NCBI GenBank assembly: GCA_030015575.1
Contig: JASDDO010000001.1
Coordinates: 136,667,988-136,731,987, forward strand
Length of the DNA stretch: 64,000 nucleotides
From: Agapanthus africanus
Lineage: Eukaryota; Streptophyta; Magnoliopsida; Asparagales; Amaryllidaceae
Direction: 5' to 3'
Shown here: one piece after another, positions 11,753-22,584 of the stretch
Position numbering within the stretch: the stretch's first letter is position 1
How the letters are laid out: each line of letters begins with the position of its first letter
Notes under the pieces: model-generated
Told to the model about the DNA's origin: nothing
Databases searched by the model: none
Seen by the model: only the letters and a program-made list of their open reading frames with translations
Position numbers and translations under genes: made by a program

Positions 11753-13647
11753 TGTAAGTCGATGTACAACACCCCAATACTTGTGGGGAGGCGGAATTTT
11801 CAAAAACGAACTTATTTAGTGAACAAACATCGACTAACCGCTTGAATCGAAGCTAAACGATAACTAACTTAAAACATAGAGTTTCTATGCTACTATGTTT
11901 AGGGATTATACCTAACGAATCGTGTCCTTCGTCTTTGTGAACTCCTCCTCCTCCTCGGCCTTCTCGAAGTAGTAGACGATCCACCCGAGAGCTTTACTCC
12001 AAGCTTAGCCTCTAAACTTGAGGCAACTAAACTTCTTTAAGTGCTAATCAAAGAAGCTAGGTGAAATATAGAGAGGGTTATGGATTAAGTAGTCTTACTA
12101 ATCCTTGTACTCAACTCATGAGAGGGGAGGATTAGTGTTTGAAGAGGGAGAGCTTGAGGAGAGAGAAGATGATAAAGATAATGATATGAGAATAGTGAGA
12201 TAACATGATATATATCAAGCATTTCTTTTTATCAAGAAAAGAATAAGAAATGAATTTAGCAACCATGCTTGATAATATCTAGTGATGATTCACTCCATGA
12301 GTCATTAAGCATTTATCATGCATTAATGACATGGATGAATCATCCATATGACTCACTAATCACATTCATTGCATATGCCACCTAAACCTCCTTAGTCACC
12401 ATCTTCTAGAAGCTTCTCGCGCAATTACGAGAATGCCCCTCCTTTCCGCAAAAATACAGAAAAACTTTAGACTGTATAAATCCAATAACCGGATACCAGT
12501 AACTGGCTTAAACCAAAGCCGACTGGTAAAAACTGTCCGAAAGTCGTACGCGCGTAAACGCACGTATGCGTCCGAACCCTTGTCGTAAAACCATACGACC
12601 TCTATATCGTTTCGCCTGGAGTAGGGAAACTCTCTGTGTGGGACTCTAGAGACTCGACTACTACGCTGGCAGTGGGTTTAACCACAGACCGCAAGCGGCA
12701 CTAGCTGTACGTAACGGTCCCCAGGTAGATGTCGATAAGAAGGCCGATGAGGGAACCCATCCGAACTCCTACTGAGTCTGATGTGACAATCTCCATACAG
12801 TCCGGTCCGTTCGTCCAAGACTATCGCATATCGGGCCTAGGGGGCGGCAAGCGTCAGTCCCCTAATAGCGGTATAAGTCGTGTCGGAGGGAAGCCCATTA
12901 CACCCTGAGAAACTACTGGAACCTACCAGCAAATCTCGCTTGCCCTGGCCAGGGACTTTGCGTAATGGCTCTCTGACACAGCGCGATATCAACTCCCAAT
13001 ACCGGGAGAGACGAATCATGTCTAACCGCCACTGCCTCCAAGTGCTCGGGACTGCACCCAACTGCTATCTGTTTGCACGACTCCTTTAAGCCGTGGTAGG
13101 GTAGCAATCTAAGAACAGTGGGACACACTCGAGGCGAAGTAGCAGTGTCAAGTCTGCGGACTATGCTGTACTCATGTCACCTGGGAACTGTTCACTGACG
13201 ACTCATATAAAACCAACCAACAGTTCCCTGTGAGTCCTGTCCGGTGTACCCGTAACCTAACGAGCACCTGCATACTATCTCCAGTACGACGTACTGACGG
13301 CTGTGGGACAGACCATCTCCCCAACTGGGATGAGAAGCGTACACACTAGTCTACTCCGGAGTATCGATGCTCTGTCTCGATAATCCAACGACCAGGGACC
13401 TGAATAAGGATGTGCTTGTAGACTACCCAGCCCCCACTAGTGTGACTGCCATCACAACGCTGGTAGTCAAGCAAGATCCTAAGAGCTCTATCAATACGTA
13501 TACTCACATATTAAGATAGAAAAACCAAGTAGCATACTACCATGTTTAGCAAGACTGTTATATACATGTGAATATCCCAAGCTTCCATTAAGTAATATAA
13601 AAACTAGTATGATACAGTAATGGCCTTCTAGGGCATAAACACTAACA
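11753..13647 (-). mobile_element. Solo LTR of the CopA Copia family, in GypA RT
   Basis: On the minus strand it starts TGTTAGTGTTTATGCCC and ends GACTTACA, matching the 5' and 3' ends of the CopA LTR (48708-50750) but 1895 bp long. The 5-bp duplication atttc flanks it at 11748-11752 and 13648-13652. Removing it and one duplication restores an uninterrupted RT frame. It contains the family's gggaactg...cagttccc stem around 13180-13230. No internal region remains. Confidence 0.93.
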
Positions 13648-13652
13648 ATTTC

Positions 13653-14111
13653 AAGTTCGAGCCGCATTCTTCTCGGCGCTTGTTTGACTGGCTTGATATC
13701 AGGAGATATCGCCAATTTGTGGACGGCTATTTCTGGATCTAATCCCGGCATCTCGGAGTAGTTCCATGCGAAGCAGTCTTTATACTGCATGAGCATGTCT
13801 TTGAGCGTAGCCACCTTTTCTTCAGACAACAGCTCACTGACGAACGTCGGCCGTGGGTCGTTTGCCGTCTCCAAGTCAATTTTTCTGAGATTATCTGCAG
13901 TAGTATGTATCCCATCTTCCAGCACTTTTGGCGCCGGTGGAAATTCTGAGATCAACTCATCTTCATCCTTATTTTTGAAGCACCAGGAGAGGTCATCCAT
14001 GTCCTCGGACACTCCTTCTTCTGACAGCGTTATCACGTGGCAGGTACGAGATCGTTTTCGTGACCGATGTTGATCTGGTTCTACTCTCTCCGCATACGTT
14101 TCTTTTGGCAC
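13653..14111 (-). pseudogene. pol: GypA pol: N-terminal part of RT and linker
   Basis: Minus strand. An acidic linker (WCFKNKDEDELISEFP) leads into the start of RT (CFAWNYSEMPGL, VHKLAI, PVKQAPRRM), the conserved opening of Gypsy RT in the Tat lineage. It joins the downstream RT at 11752 once the solo LTR is removed. The reading frame appears to run on past 13648, but that extension is LTR sequence, not protein. Confidence 0.88.
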
Positions 14112-14893
14112 ATGTATTTGTGGTGGGGTTACCCTCCAACTGTCAGATAAAGCGAACCTGCCGAGTTGATACTGGTCCTCGACCTAGTTTTTGAAGGTGA
14201 AGTAGTCTTCAAGAGGATGTCCTATCGCTCGGTGATAGGAGCAATAGTGTGGGTGATGAACCTCACTTGCTTGTCCGGGGTGCTTGGACTCCGGGAGGGT
14301 AATCATCTGATGTTTCTCGGCGAGGTCGAATATCTTCCTTGACTTGTCTTGAGGGAAGGAATATTCCCGATCCATCTTCTTCATTAGCGATGGATTCCGG
14401 CCGGCTTTTTCTCGACTGCGAGGCTTCTTGGACCCATTTTGCCGCGGTCGAACATTTTCTCCGTTCTTTAACTTGTTTTTGCGTTCGCGTCGGGCCTTTT
14501 TTTATCTTGGGAATGCATGGTGGGCTGACGGTGAAGGACATCGTCATCCTTTGTGGCCTGCTGAAGGAGGCGTTACGTCCCGGCTTTCTCGTAGATGGCC
14601 ATTTCGCGGCTATGGTCATCCTGGACCTTTTGACTCACTTCCCGTATTAGCTTTTCCATCTGTTCTTCAAATGACGGACTCGGCATTTTTATGGCAGGAC
14701 CGTGTTTTGGTTCGACGTCAGCTTCTTTTAAAAGAGCATCTCCTTCTTCATCAAAGTCATGTATAACGTAGCAGCCATGGAATCGCTTCAGTTTCTTGGG
14801 TTGAACATATTCAAGCCCGATCGTTTCCATTCTCCCATTGGGTAACTTTCGCTGAGTCTCGGGGATGTTCCAGATCCTATTGTAGAACTGAGC
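14112..14893 (-). pseudogene. GypA linker between protease and RT, with a CHHC-type gag-like module
   Basis: Minus strand, in two or three frames. About 14384-14184 carries a YSFPQDKSRKIFDLAEKH module followed by YCSYHR and GHPLED, a C/H zinc-binding-like motif in which the last Cys is replaced by Tyr (EDYF). 14830-14573 is a charged segment of unknown role. Stops and frame changes occur near 14187, 14572 and 14894. A similar YSFPPDKMRRLFELA module sits in gag near 16560-16480, so either it was duplicated across protease or two modules are normal for this lineage. Confidence 0.6.
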
Positions 14894-16115
14894 TTATCGA
14901 GCAGTCTGTTTGAAGGGTACGCCTTGGCGCCTCAACAGCCTTTTTAATCCTTCCGTGTAGTATTTGGGCAGACGGATGGGCTGGAGCCTGTCAAGTGTAG
15001 AATCGGCACTATGCCAGATTTCTTTCTCCACTTTGGTTTCCGTGGATCGATAAAAGAGGATCGCCTTTTCATCACTTCGCCTAGGAGGGACATAGAACGT
15101 CTGCAGTTCTTGCACGCTATAGGTATCAAGTGCGTCGAGGTCTTTGTAATGTTTTTGCGGAACCATGGTGATTTGCAAACTCCGTTCATTGCCAGTGAGG
15201 GCTTGAATTGATGGCCGAACAGAAAATACCACATTGACCTCATCTTCAGAGTCGCTACCGAAGACCAACATAGGGGTAGACGGTCCTGGCTTGTTGTATT
15301 GGAGTGGCCCCGAATAGACTATCTCTTCCTCCTCCTCGGTATCGCTCCCAAAGACCGGAATGGTGGTGATAGCTTTGTTCTTTGGTTTATGGCATCTTTC
15401 CATATCTTCGAAGTCTGGTAAGAAGTATTTTGCATCTTCGTACTTTCGGACTTCATTCACGGAGAATGGGTTCATCTCCCCTGTCACGGTATACTCGAGA
15501 CCATCCTTGAAATACTTCATACACCGATGTTGTGTAGAAGGGATGATGTTGTACTCGTGTAACCAAGGCCTGCCGAGCAAAGCATTGTAGCAAGTCTTGG
15601 CATCAATGACGTGAAACTTGATGTCAGTGACGAGCAGCCCAAAGCGTAATGTCAGTATCACAGACCCGAGCGTCCGTGATGACTGGGAGTCGAACCTGGA
15701 GATGGTGATTTTATCCTGAGCGAAGTGTTGACCGCTCATGCAAATCTCCTTCAACACTCTTACATTGAGAAGGTTGATGGAGGACCCATTGTCGACTAGG
15801 ATCTTCCCTATCTTGATATCATGGCAGTATCCGGTGACATACAAGGGACGGTTATGCTCGCATATTCCGAGGAGATCTTCGTCGCCGAAAGTGACGTCAG
15901 CAGTGTGCACTTCTTCCAGCTCGTCCTTCATCTTTTCTTCGGCAAAGAAAGCTTGAAACTGTTCGGGCTCTTGTAGTGCCTTGATCAAAGAATCTCTCGC
16001 CTCTTTAGATAGCAAAAGGGCATCGAGAATGCTTAGCTGCGAGGGTATCTTCCTCAGGTGTGCCAGAACGTTGTAATCCACCTTGTTTTTCTTTGGCGGG
16101 TCCTTGCTTTGATGA
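14894..16115 (-). pseudogene. GypA protease and flanking region
   Basis: Minus strand, about 400 residues. An N-terminal VDYNVLAHLRKIP segment is followed by the aspartic protease with LVDNGSSINLL as active site (D-N-G-S instead of the more common D-S-G or D-T-G) and the later ALLGRPWLH flap/core motif typical of retroviral-like proteases. The C-terminal part is acidic and poorly conserved. A single-base frame change near 16115 separates it from gag, and TAA at 14894 ends it. Its role would be to cut the polyprotein within particles. Confidence 0.85.
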
Positions 16116-18824
16116 CTTGATCATCGAGGGCGATATCTTCAGGGACTTTTTCCTTCCCTTTATCTTTTTTACTCGACCCCTTGTTTGTGGGTCTGAGATT
16201 CTTTTCGGGTAACGTGCGATTACGCAGCTGAATGTTCTCGCAGGTCTTTATCTCTTCTGTTTCGGAGATGGATTTCTTGAAGAGAGGGCCGAGGGCTATT
16301 TCTTCATCAGAATCGCTTCCGAAGGTGAGAACTTGCGATCCCCCAGAATCAACCATGTGACAGGTTCTGGCAGTTCTTTTGCGCTCATCTGTCGTGCTCT
16401 TTTGCTTTCGACGCGTTTTGGATCCGGCAAGGTGATGAGTCTGTTGTGCACCGCCAGCTCGAACAGTCTCCTCATTTTATCCGGGGGAAACGAATAAGGG
16501 CGCTTCAGCTTCTCGTTAAAGAATCGCTGTCTATCGTTTTGGCGATCAGTTGGTTTTGGACCACTGGGCTGCTGCTGAGCATTGGCGACGAAGGTCGCTT
16601 TCCCTTTTCCCTTTTCGTTTCGAGGCTCCATCTTCGAAGAAGACGGTCTATGACCCATCTGATCCATTTGGGCCAGCTTGTCAATCAGGGCCTAGAAGGT
16701 AGTCGGCTTGAAAAACATCATGAACTGGGATATGGCCGCCTGCGCATTGAGGGTGCCTATGAACATGCCTACTGCAGGAGCCTCTTCTATGCGCTGTTCG
16801 GACTTTGACCATAGATTCCGCCACCGTATCGCGTACTGAACCCATGTTTTGCCTGGCTTCACCCTGGCGTTAATTAGTGCGGTGATCGGGGTGCGCTCGC
16901 TAGCGCTTGCGAATCACTGTGTAAACAGTAGCTCCATTTCTACAAATGTCTTGACAGAGTCCTTCGGGAGTTCGGAATACCACTCGAATGTTGTCTCCGA
17001 CAAGCTGCCAACGAATTGGCGAAGCAATAGCTTATCGTCACCTCCGGTGTTGCCACACAGAGCCCTGAATTGAGCAACGTGCTGGTGTGGATTCCCCATC
17101 CCCTTATATACGTGGAATTTAGGGATTGTATACCCCGGCGGGTACTTTATTTGGTTGTAACAAGCCAGATAGGGTCGTCCAGTCTTAACAATTTGGCCAG
17201 CTCGCCTGATGAGCTCGTATCCGTTGAGCGATATAGTCATCCAGGGAGGCTTTGGAGATGGTATCCTCTTTGGCTGCTGATAAAGCCGAAAGAGGGTTCG
17301 ATGTCTCCCCTCTGTCGTCTTCAAGGATAATCGGGGGGTCTTCAGCTGGAAGATCCGGCCGTATCATCATCCTGACCATATCTTGGAATAAAAGTGCCAT
17401 TCGTTTTATGTTGGCCGCTTGTTCCGCGGCCTCTTTATCTTTCCTCTTGAGCATTCTTCGGAGGATATCGGCAACAGTTTCCTGTTCTTGGCACTGCTCC
17501 GATGATGTCTCCGGGCTTGCTTTTGACCCGGTGAGTGCAGCCATAGTGGTCAGCATCTCCTGGAGCTTTTGCTGTTGTTGCTCCTGAGCCTTTGTCACTG
17601 ATCGTGTGAGCGGTCGATGACCCGTAGAAGCATGGCTTTCCTCTTTTCCGGAAGCCATATAAACAATATGCACTACCATGCCCTCAGACTTGGAGCATTT
17701 GGATTCAATGTCCATGCGATTCGTCGCAGACGCAGGGATCTTCTCTGGCCTTCTCCTTTTGTGGATGGTTGAAGTTGAGGGAGCTGTTGATGTAGGCACC
17801 TGTGCAGACGAAACCTTTCGTGGAATGGCGAAGGGATGGTCCCCCTCTTTATTTTCTTGGATCTTTATTTTCTTAGATCTGTTGATGTAGGCACCTGAAT
17901 CTTTATTTTCTTGGATCGACGGGAGTAGTCCTTGTCGATTACTGAGTCATGGACCCTTCGCCAGACCCTATGAATTTTTGAGGACAGCCGCTGAGGGGGC
18001 TGTTCTGGCTTTGTCTTTGTAGCATTCTCCACAGGTATAGGAGATCTTTTCAGCACGGCAGTCGGAGAGTTTTTGCGGACCTTCCTAAGTGGTTCAAAGC
18101 TGTTCCCAGTTGGAACAGCAATATCAATTTCCACCATCGGAGCTGGTGGAGTCAATCCAGAAGGGGAACTGCCCCCAGCTTTTCTCACCCATCGCTAGTG
18201 GCGACGTCGAGCATGTATTGCAGACGGTATTGGTTCAGCTATGGGGGTGGCATCATTATGCTCCCTGTCCTGGTGAAGGGTTGCTGTTGGTGCCAGCCTA
18301 TCGAAGACTGACGTCCGCTGAGAGCGAATGATCAATCTTGAAAAGACCGACTTTTTGGCAGGGGAAGCAGCCTTGGTTACTTCACCTGGAGCGGGAGATG
18401 GAACGACCAGTCTTGTGAAGACCGACCCCTTAGCAGGAGAAGTCTCTATGATGATTTCGTTTGTTGGAACAGGGATGGCTATCCGTTTCGGGATAACCCC
18501 TTCAGGTATTACAGGCTTCTTTATGGGCCCACCTGAGCTTTGGCCCAGTCTGTTGAAAACCGAGGCGCTGGATTTGGGCGACCCATTGAGAGGGGTCGCA
18601 GTAGTTGCAAGCCGATCAAAGTCCGACTTCTTCGGAGCTTCTTACAACGGCAGTGTGGAGTTGAAGCTCATTGGTAGGAGCATGGTCCCAAAAAACAGCC
18701 CAGTGGTGGTTTGAGTCACCTGTTCCACTGGCATCGTAAAAAGGGAGGCCGTTTGAGGCCCATAGGTCACTCCTCCAGCGAGGACGGAGTGGGAATTGTT
18801 GCAGTTGGTGAAGTTGAAAGCCAT
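16116..18824 (-). pseudogene. gag: GypA gag
   Basis: Minus strand. Start taken at the ATG at 18824 (MAFNFTNCNN); another ATG at 18923 is only 30 nt from the PBS and cannot be excluded. The N-terminal half contains repeated SVF-x-RL motifs (SVFNRL, SVFTRL, SVFSRL, SVFDRL), followed by a coiled-coil-like Q/E/K-rich stretch (17620-17380), the retrotransposon gag domain (PKFHVYKGMGNPHQHVAQF to FEWYSELP, 17190-16960) and a basic C-terminal region (KRPYSFPPDKMRRLFELA). In-frame stops: TAA 18642-18644 (from CAA), TAG 18195-18197, TGA 16914-16916 and a TAG near 16695. There are also frame changes around 17800-17865, where a short segment with gatgtaggcacctg is duplicated. Gag would form the particle shell. 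Confidence 0.85.
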
Positions 18825-18952
18825 TGATCTTCTGTTTTCTTCCCAGAGCAAGACACCAAATCTTAGTACCTCGAATCTAAGGGCAACCATAGCAGACCGC
18901 GATTCGTTCACGAAACACGACACATGAAGTGTGGAGTGGAAAGAGAAAAAGG

Positions 18953-18969
18953 TCTCACCGGGCGTGCCA
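18953..18969 (-). other. Primer binding site of GypA
   Basis: Minus strand tggcacgcccggtgaga, directly after the LTR end (18975) and 130 nt before the gag ATG. The sequence type is common at this position in Tat elements. The tRNA was not identified. Confidence 0.55.
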
Positions 18970-19403
18970 GAATCTGTTCGCCGTAGAAAACAGAGACGGA
19001 ACCGCGTAGGTCGTCTTGCCTGAATTTGGGGGCAGATGCTATTTGGTTTTATCCGTCCACTTCTCCGAAGATGCCAAGTTGGTTTATGACACCGTGTATC
19101 AGAGGTTTAGACGGATGCGGTCGATGTAGCAGAGTTCGTCAGATTCCCCCTCATTGTGAGGGGTTTGTTATTGTGGGGATGCTCTTCCCTGCAGGCGCAA
19201 GACCCTGCAGTTAATTACGCTACCGCATCGCGGTAACCACTTTCTCTTTCTCCAGATGGTCATTTAGTGTCGTGTATGTTTTTTTTGTTTTTGGTTGCCC
19301 GTGGATTGTATACGGAGACTAATTTATGTTGTCGCCCGTAGGGCGTGGATTAGTCCAAACCCGTATTTTCTTAGATTTTGTTTTGGGTTGGGTTTAAGGA
19401 TCG

Positions 19404-19522
19404 TTAATCTCATTTGAGACTAAGATCAACTTAAACATTTGTTAAGGATACGTTAGTCTAATTTTAGACTAAGATCTACTTAACTGGATTATTTAGATCC
19501 AACGAAAGAGCATTTGGGCTCT
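19404..19522 (-). repeat. Series of short hairpins with attt loops in GypA LTR
   Basis: Four consecutive inverted repeats: 19404-19423 (one mismatch), 19453-19472 (ttagtct/agactaa), 19486-19500 (ggat/atcc) and 19507-19522 (agagc/gctct). The loops centre on attt or aatttt while the arms are unrelated between units. Confidence 0.75.
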
Positions 19523-19537
19523 ATTGTTTTAGTTTAG

Positions 19538-19691
19538 GGACATTGCGGTCCATAAGTTTAAGGACATCATAGTCCAGTTTAAAGACGTCATAGTCTGTAA
19601 AGTTTAAAGACGTCATAGTCTATGAGTTTAAGGACCTCACAGTCCATAAATTTTAAGGACATCATAGTCCAATTTAAAGACATCATAGTCT
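19538..19691 (-). repeat. Seven-copy RGAC-atcata-GTCY hairpin array in GypA LTR
   Basis: Units at 19538, 19562, 19583, 19608, 19632, 19657 and 19678. Four have arms ggac/gtcc and three agac/gtct; in every unit the first and last base pair. The loop is atcata or a close variant (gtcata, ctcaca, attgcg). Spacing is 21-25 bp. Confidence 0.9.
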
Positions 19692-20097
19692 GTGTGGTTT
19701 TGGTTCAACTGTTTGGGGATGCACCAAAAGTTATTGGTTATTGGAACCCTCTATCTCTCTGAAGATGTTGAAGGATTACAACGATATATATCAGAGATAT
19801 GAAGAGATGTACCCTTGAACCAATGTTGGTTGGGAGATCTGTAGTCAAGTTTGGGATTAAGATCAGTTAGAAAGATTTATGAGCATATGGGTTCAATTAA
19901 TCTAAATTAGGTATCTGTGGCCAACTTGGGCTCGGCCCACTCAGTTAAAATGTTGGACATTTAATTAGGCCCAGTCCTTTTTCATTTAACAATACTGAGC
20001 ATTGATTTGGGTTCTGACAACCTTTTTTGTTTTTTATTGAGTGTTGAGCACTCATTATGGCATTGGGGCTTTATTTAAAGAACACTTTATGTTCCTT

Positions 20098-20465
20098 CAG
20101 CGCCCATGTGAGGAGCATGTGGCGCGCTTGGTGTCGAGCGCCAGTCTTAGAGCGCTAAGGCACTTCCTGTGAGATAGCGCACACGTGAGGAGCACGGGGC
20201 GCGCTTGGCGCTGAACGCCAGTTGATGAGTGCAAAGTGCTCCTTGTGAAATAGCGCACACGTGAGGAGCACGTGACGCGCTTGGCGCTGAGCGCCAGCCA
20301 TGAAGCGCTAAGGCGCTTCTTTTAAGATAGCGCTTGGAGCGTTGGGCGTTGAGCGCCAGACTTGGAGCGCTAAGGCGCTTCTTTCAATTGGAGCACTAGG
20401 AGCGCTGTACGCCAGTCTTAGAGCACTAAGACGCTTCTTTTTAATTGGAGCGCTAAGCTCTTTTT
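20098..20465 (-). repeat. AGCGCT-rich tandem repeats, about 77 bp unit, in GypA LTR
   Basis: Units begin gtgaggagcac or gtgaggagcat at 20108, 20184 and 20261. The later units are shorter and more divergent. Internal inverted repeats include ggcgc/gcgcc with a tga loop and cacgtg...cacgtg. The related AGCGCT-rich repeat on the other LTR half is at 51455-51770. Confidence 0.8.
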
Positions 20466-20509
20466 AGGCAACTTTGATCAGTTCAGTGCTCTGAGAATTA
20501 AATTCTCGT

Positions 20510-20775
20510 TTATAAGAGACATTGTCTCGTGGATCTAAGAACTAAGTTTTTATTTTAATAGGAGATGTTACAATATCTTCTGCTTTTGTAAAAGACTTTG
20601 TCTTCGTCTTATAGATCTGTGATCTGAAAAGAATTAAGTTCTTCTCCCCCCTTTTTATGATGAGATGCTATGATCTCTTTTTGTGAAAGACATATGTCTT
20701 ATAGATCTATGATCTAGAAAGAGAACTAAGTTCTTCTTCTGATGAGATACTTTTATCTCTCTGTTTCATTTACCT
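20510..20775 (-). repeat. Further hairpin series in GypA LTR
   Basis: Successive inverted repeats with 1-8 nt loops: gagac/gtctc, aagac/gtctt (twice), agat/atct (twice), gaact/agttc, gagat/atctc (twice). Two similar blocks of about 110 bp are present (20560-20665 and 20665-20770), each in the order gagat, aagac, agat, gaa..ttc. No coding potential is seen. Confidence 0.7.
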
Positions 20776-20845
20776 TGATGAAATTCTTCTTCCGAGAGCT
20801 TGCTCTTCTCTTTGAAATTTCTCAAAGTTTGTGGGGGGGGGGGGA

Positions 20846-22564
20846 TGATCAGTCGAAAATATTGCATTTTTAACACATCAATTTCCCTACCATTTGCATT
20901 CATCTAAAGGTGTTCGGTATGAATATAGCACATATTAGCAAAACATCTGTAAAATACCAAATAACATGTGTTATATATTATAACCGGCATTCTGAGGAAA
21001 ATTGAGTGTTTATCATTGCATGCATGATCTTTGTATAGCGCAACACTTGTCTCGAGAATGTGTACAGGAAATTCCAGGAAAAGAGCCGAAACTGCAAAAA
21101 GTGCTGATAAAAATACACCAAGTCCAAGACTTGTGATCTGGCAGTGAACAAGAAAGTGTAAAAATATTCCAGACATCAGAAACATACCATGAGGCCAACA
21201 CAAAGCAGCACAGGAAATTGCATGCATTAAACCATCAAAAGGGCCGCGGATCCGCGGCTATATGGACACGTCATCAACCGAGAATTTCTCCACGTGTTTC
21301 TCTGTAACGGCCAATGCTTCCAGAAGACTCCAGAAGACCACGTGGCTTCATCCAGAAGGCTCGGCCTAACAACCTTATCCTAGAATATTTCTCATTCTAG
21401 AATATTCCCTCCAACAAACTTCTTATAGAAGCCTCTCTCTAACAACCTAATTTTGGAGGGAAGATTCAAAATGAGGGATTATAAAATGAGATCTAGATCT
21501 AGGGTTTGGGGTTGGTTCATTTTGGAGGGAAAAATTGTAGATCCAAATCAAATTCAAATCAAATTGAGTGATGCAATTTAATCAAAAAAATCAAGATCAC
21601 CGAGTACCATATCAAGCAAGAAGCCATCAACCTTTTAGAACCGACGCCGATCTTCAACTGAGCAAGTGATCCAAGCCGATCCGCGACTCACGGAGACAAT
21701 GCGGAGCTAATTCGACGATCGAGTTCTTTCCTCAAATTCTTGTAGTTCTTAAGCGAATTGTAACGGAATTGTTGAATAATAAAAGGTGAAATTTCTTGAT
21801 CTTGCTTATCTTTATATTTGAGCATTATGATGAGTTTTCAATTTTTGATTGATTTCTTTGTTATGATGCTTGAGTAAAAACTCCGCTCGTAGAGGAATCG
21901 AGAGAATAGATAGATGATGATGATTACAATCTTAAAACGATTCTTAAGTCCTATGAGTTTTGTAAACTCTAGTAAATTGAATCATTGACAATCTAGTTCG
22001 AGCGAGATACTTTATTGAATGTTTTCGCTCTTAATTAGAGATCAACGATTGGTGATTGAATTTCCTAGAGGCTAGAGATTGAATGATAATCAACGAAAGA
22101 ACAAGAGATGATGATGGAGAAACCCTAGTTTCTTCAAGAGATCCCTAATCCTCGTTGATCATCATCGATCTAGCAACAAATCATTAATAGATAGGAATAC
22201 GTAATCACAAGTCTTCATCACTTCTATAGATTCGATTGATTCCTACGAGCCTCATTATAAATATTGATAGTTCATTAGATTTGGACATCTTCTAGAATTT
22301 TATTGATTCTTGATCTTTAGATCTAGTTCTTACAATTCTTGAAACTAAATTTCAAAATTCTTGAATCTATTTTCTTGCAATTTTTCTTTTATCTTTTCAT
22401 TTCGACTCATCTAAAACGAAAGCGAGCAAAACACACATCTCAGTGGACGATCCGTATTCATTAACACGCTATATCGACACCGTTAATTGATTGCGGTATA
22501 AATTTCTTTGGTTGTGATCTTTACACATCTTTCTAAACACGACACACAAAGAATCGATCAATCA
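20846..22564 (+). mobile_element. AthX 5' LTR
   Basis: 1719 bp, TGATCAGT to GATCAATCA, followed by the PBS. It contains a perfect 16-bp palindrome gccgcggatccgcggc at 21243-21258, reduced by one change in LTR2. There is no open gene: the minus-strand frame at 20904-21227 recurs in LTR2 only because the LTRs are copies. Confidence 0.88.
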
Positions 22565-22566
22565 AA

Positions 22567-22584
22567 TGGCGCCGTTGCCGGGGA
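22567..22584 (+). other. AthX primer binding site
   Basis: tggcgccgttgccgggga, two bases after the LTR end. This is the tRNA-Asp-type PBS reported for Athila and related plant elements. Confidence 0.8.

Larger units (their letters stand above)
18975..20845 (-). mobile_element. GypA 5' LTR, R-U5 half
   Basis: This is the downstream (in minus orientation) part of the GypA 5' LTR, from the terminal CA at 18975 to the AthX insertion at 20845. The other half is 51115-51820; both sides share the same hairpin-rich, AGCGCT-rich composition, which supports their former continuity. There is no gene; the plus-strand open stretch at 19026-19214 is chance. The total LTR would be about 2577 bp, with the start of transcription expected close to the break because the TATA box lies at 51154-51161. 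Confidence 0.7.

Noticed and set aside
18328..18714. 128-residue plus-strand frame
   Set aside because: Shadow of the minus-strand gag with SVF-x-RL repeats, which is the conserved frame.
20820..20845. aaagtttgt plus a G12 run read as a PPT, making 20846-22564 a 3' LTR of another element
   Set aside because: The LTR is followed by a PBS and AthX gag, the sequence before it matches the hairpin-rich GypA LTR, and the same G-run context resumes at 51115.
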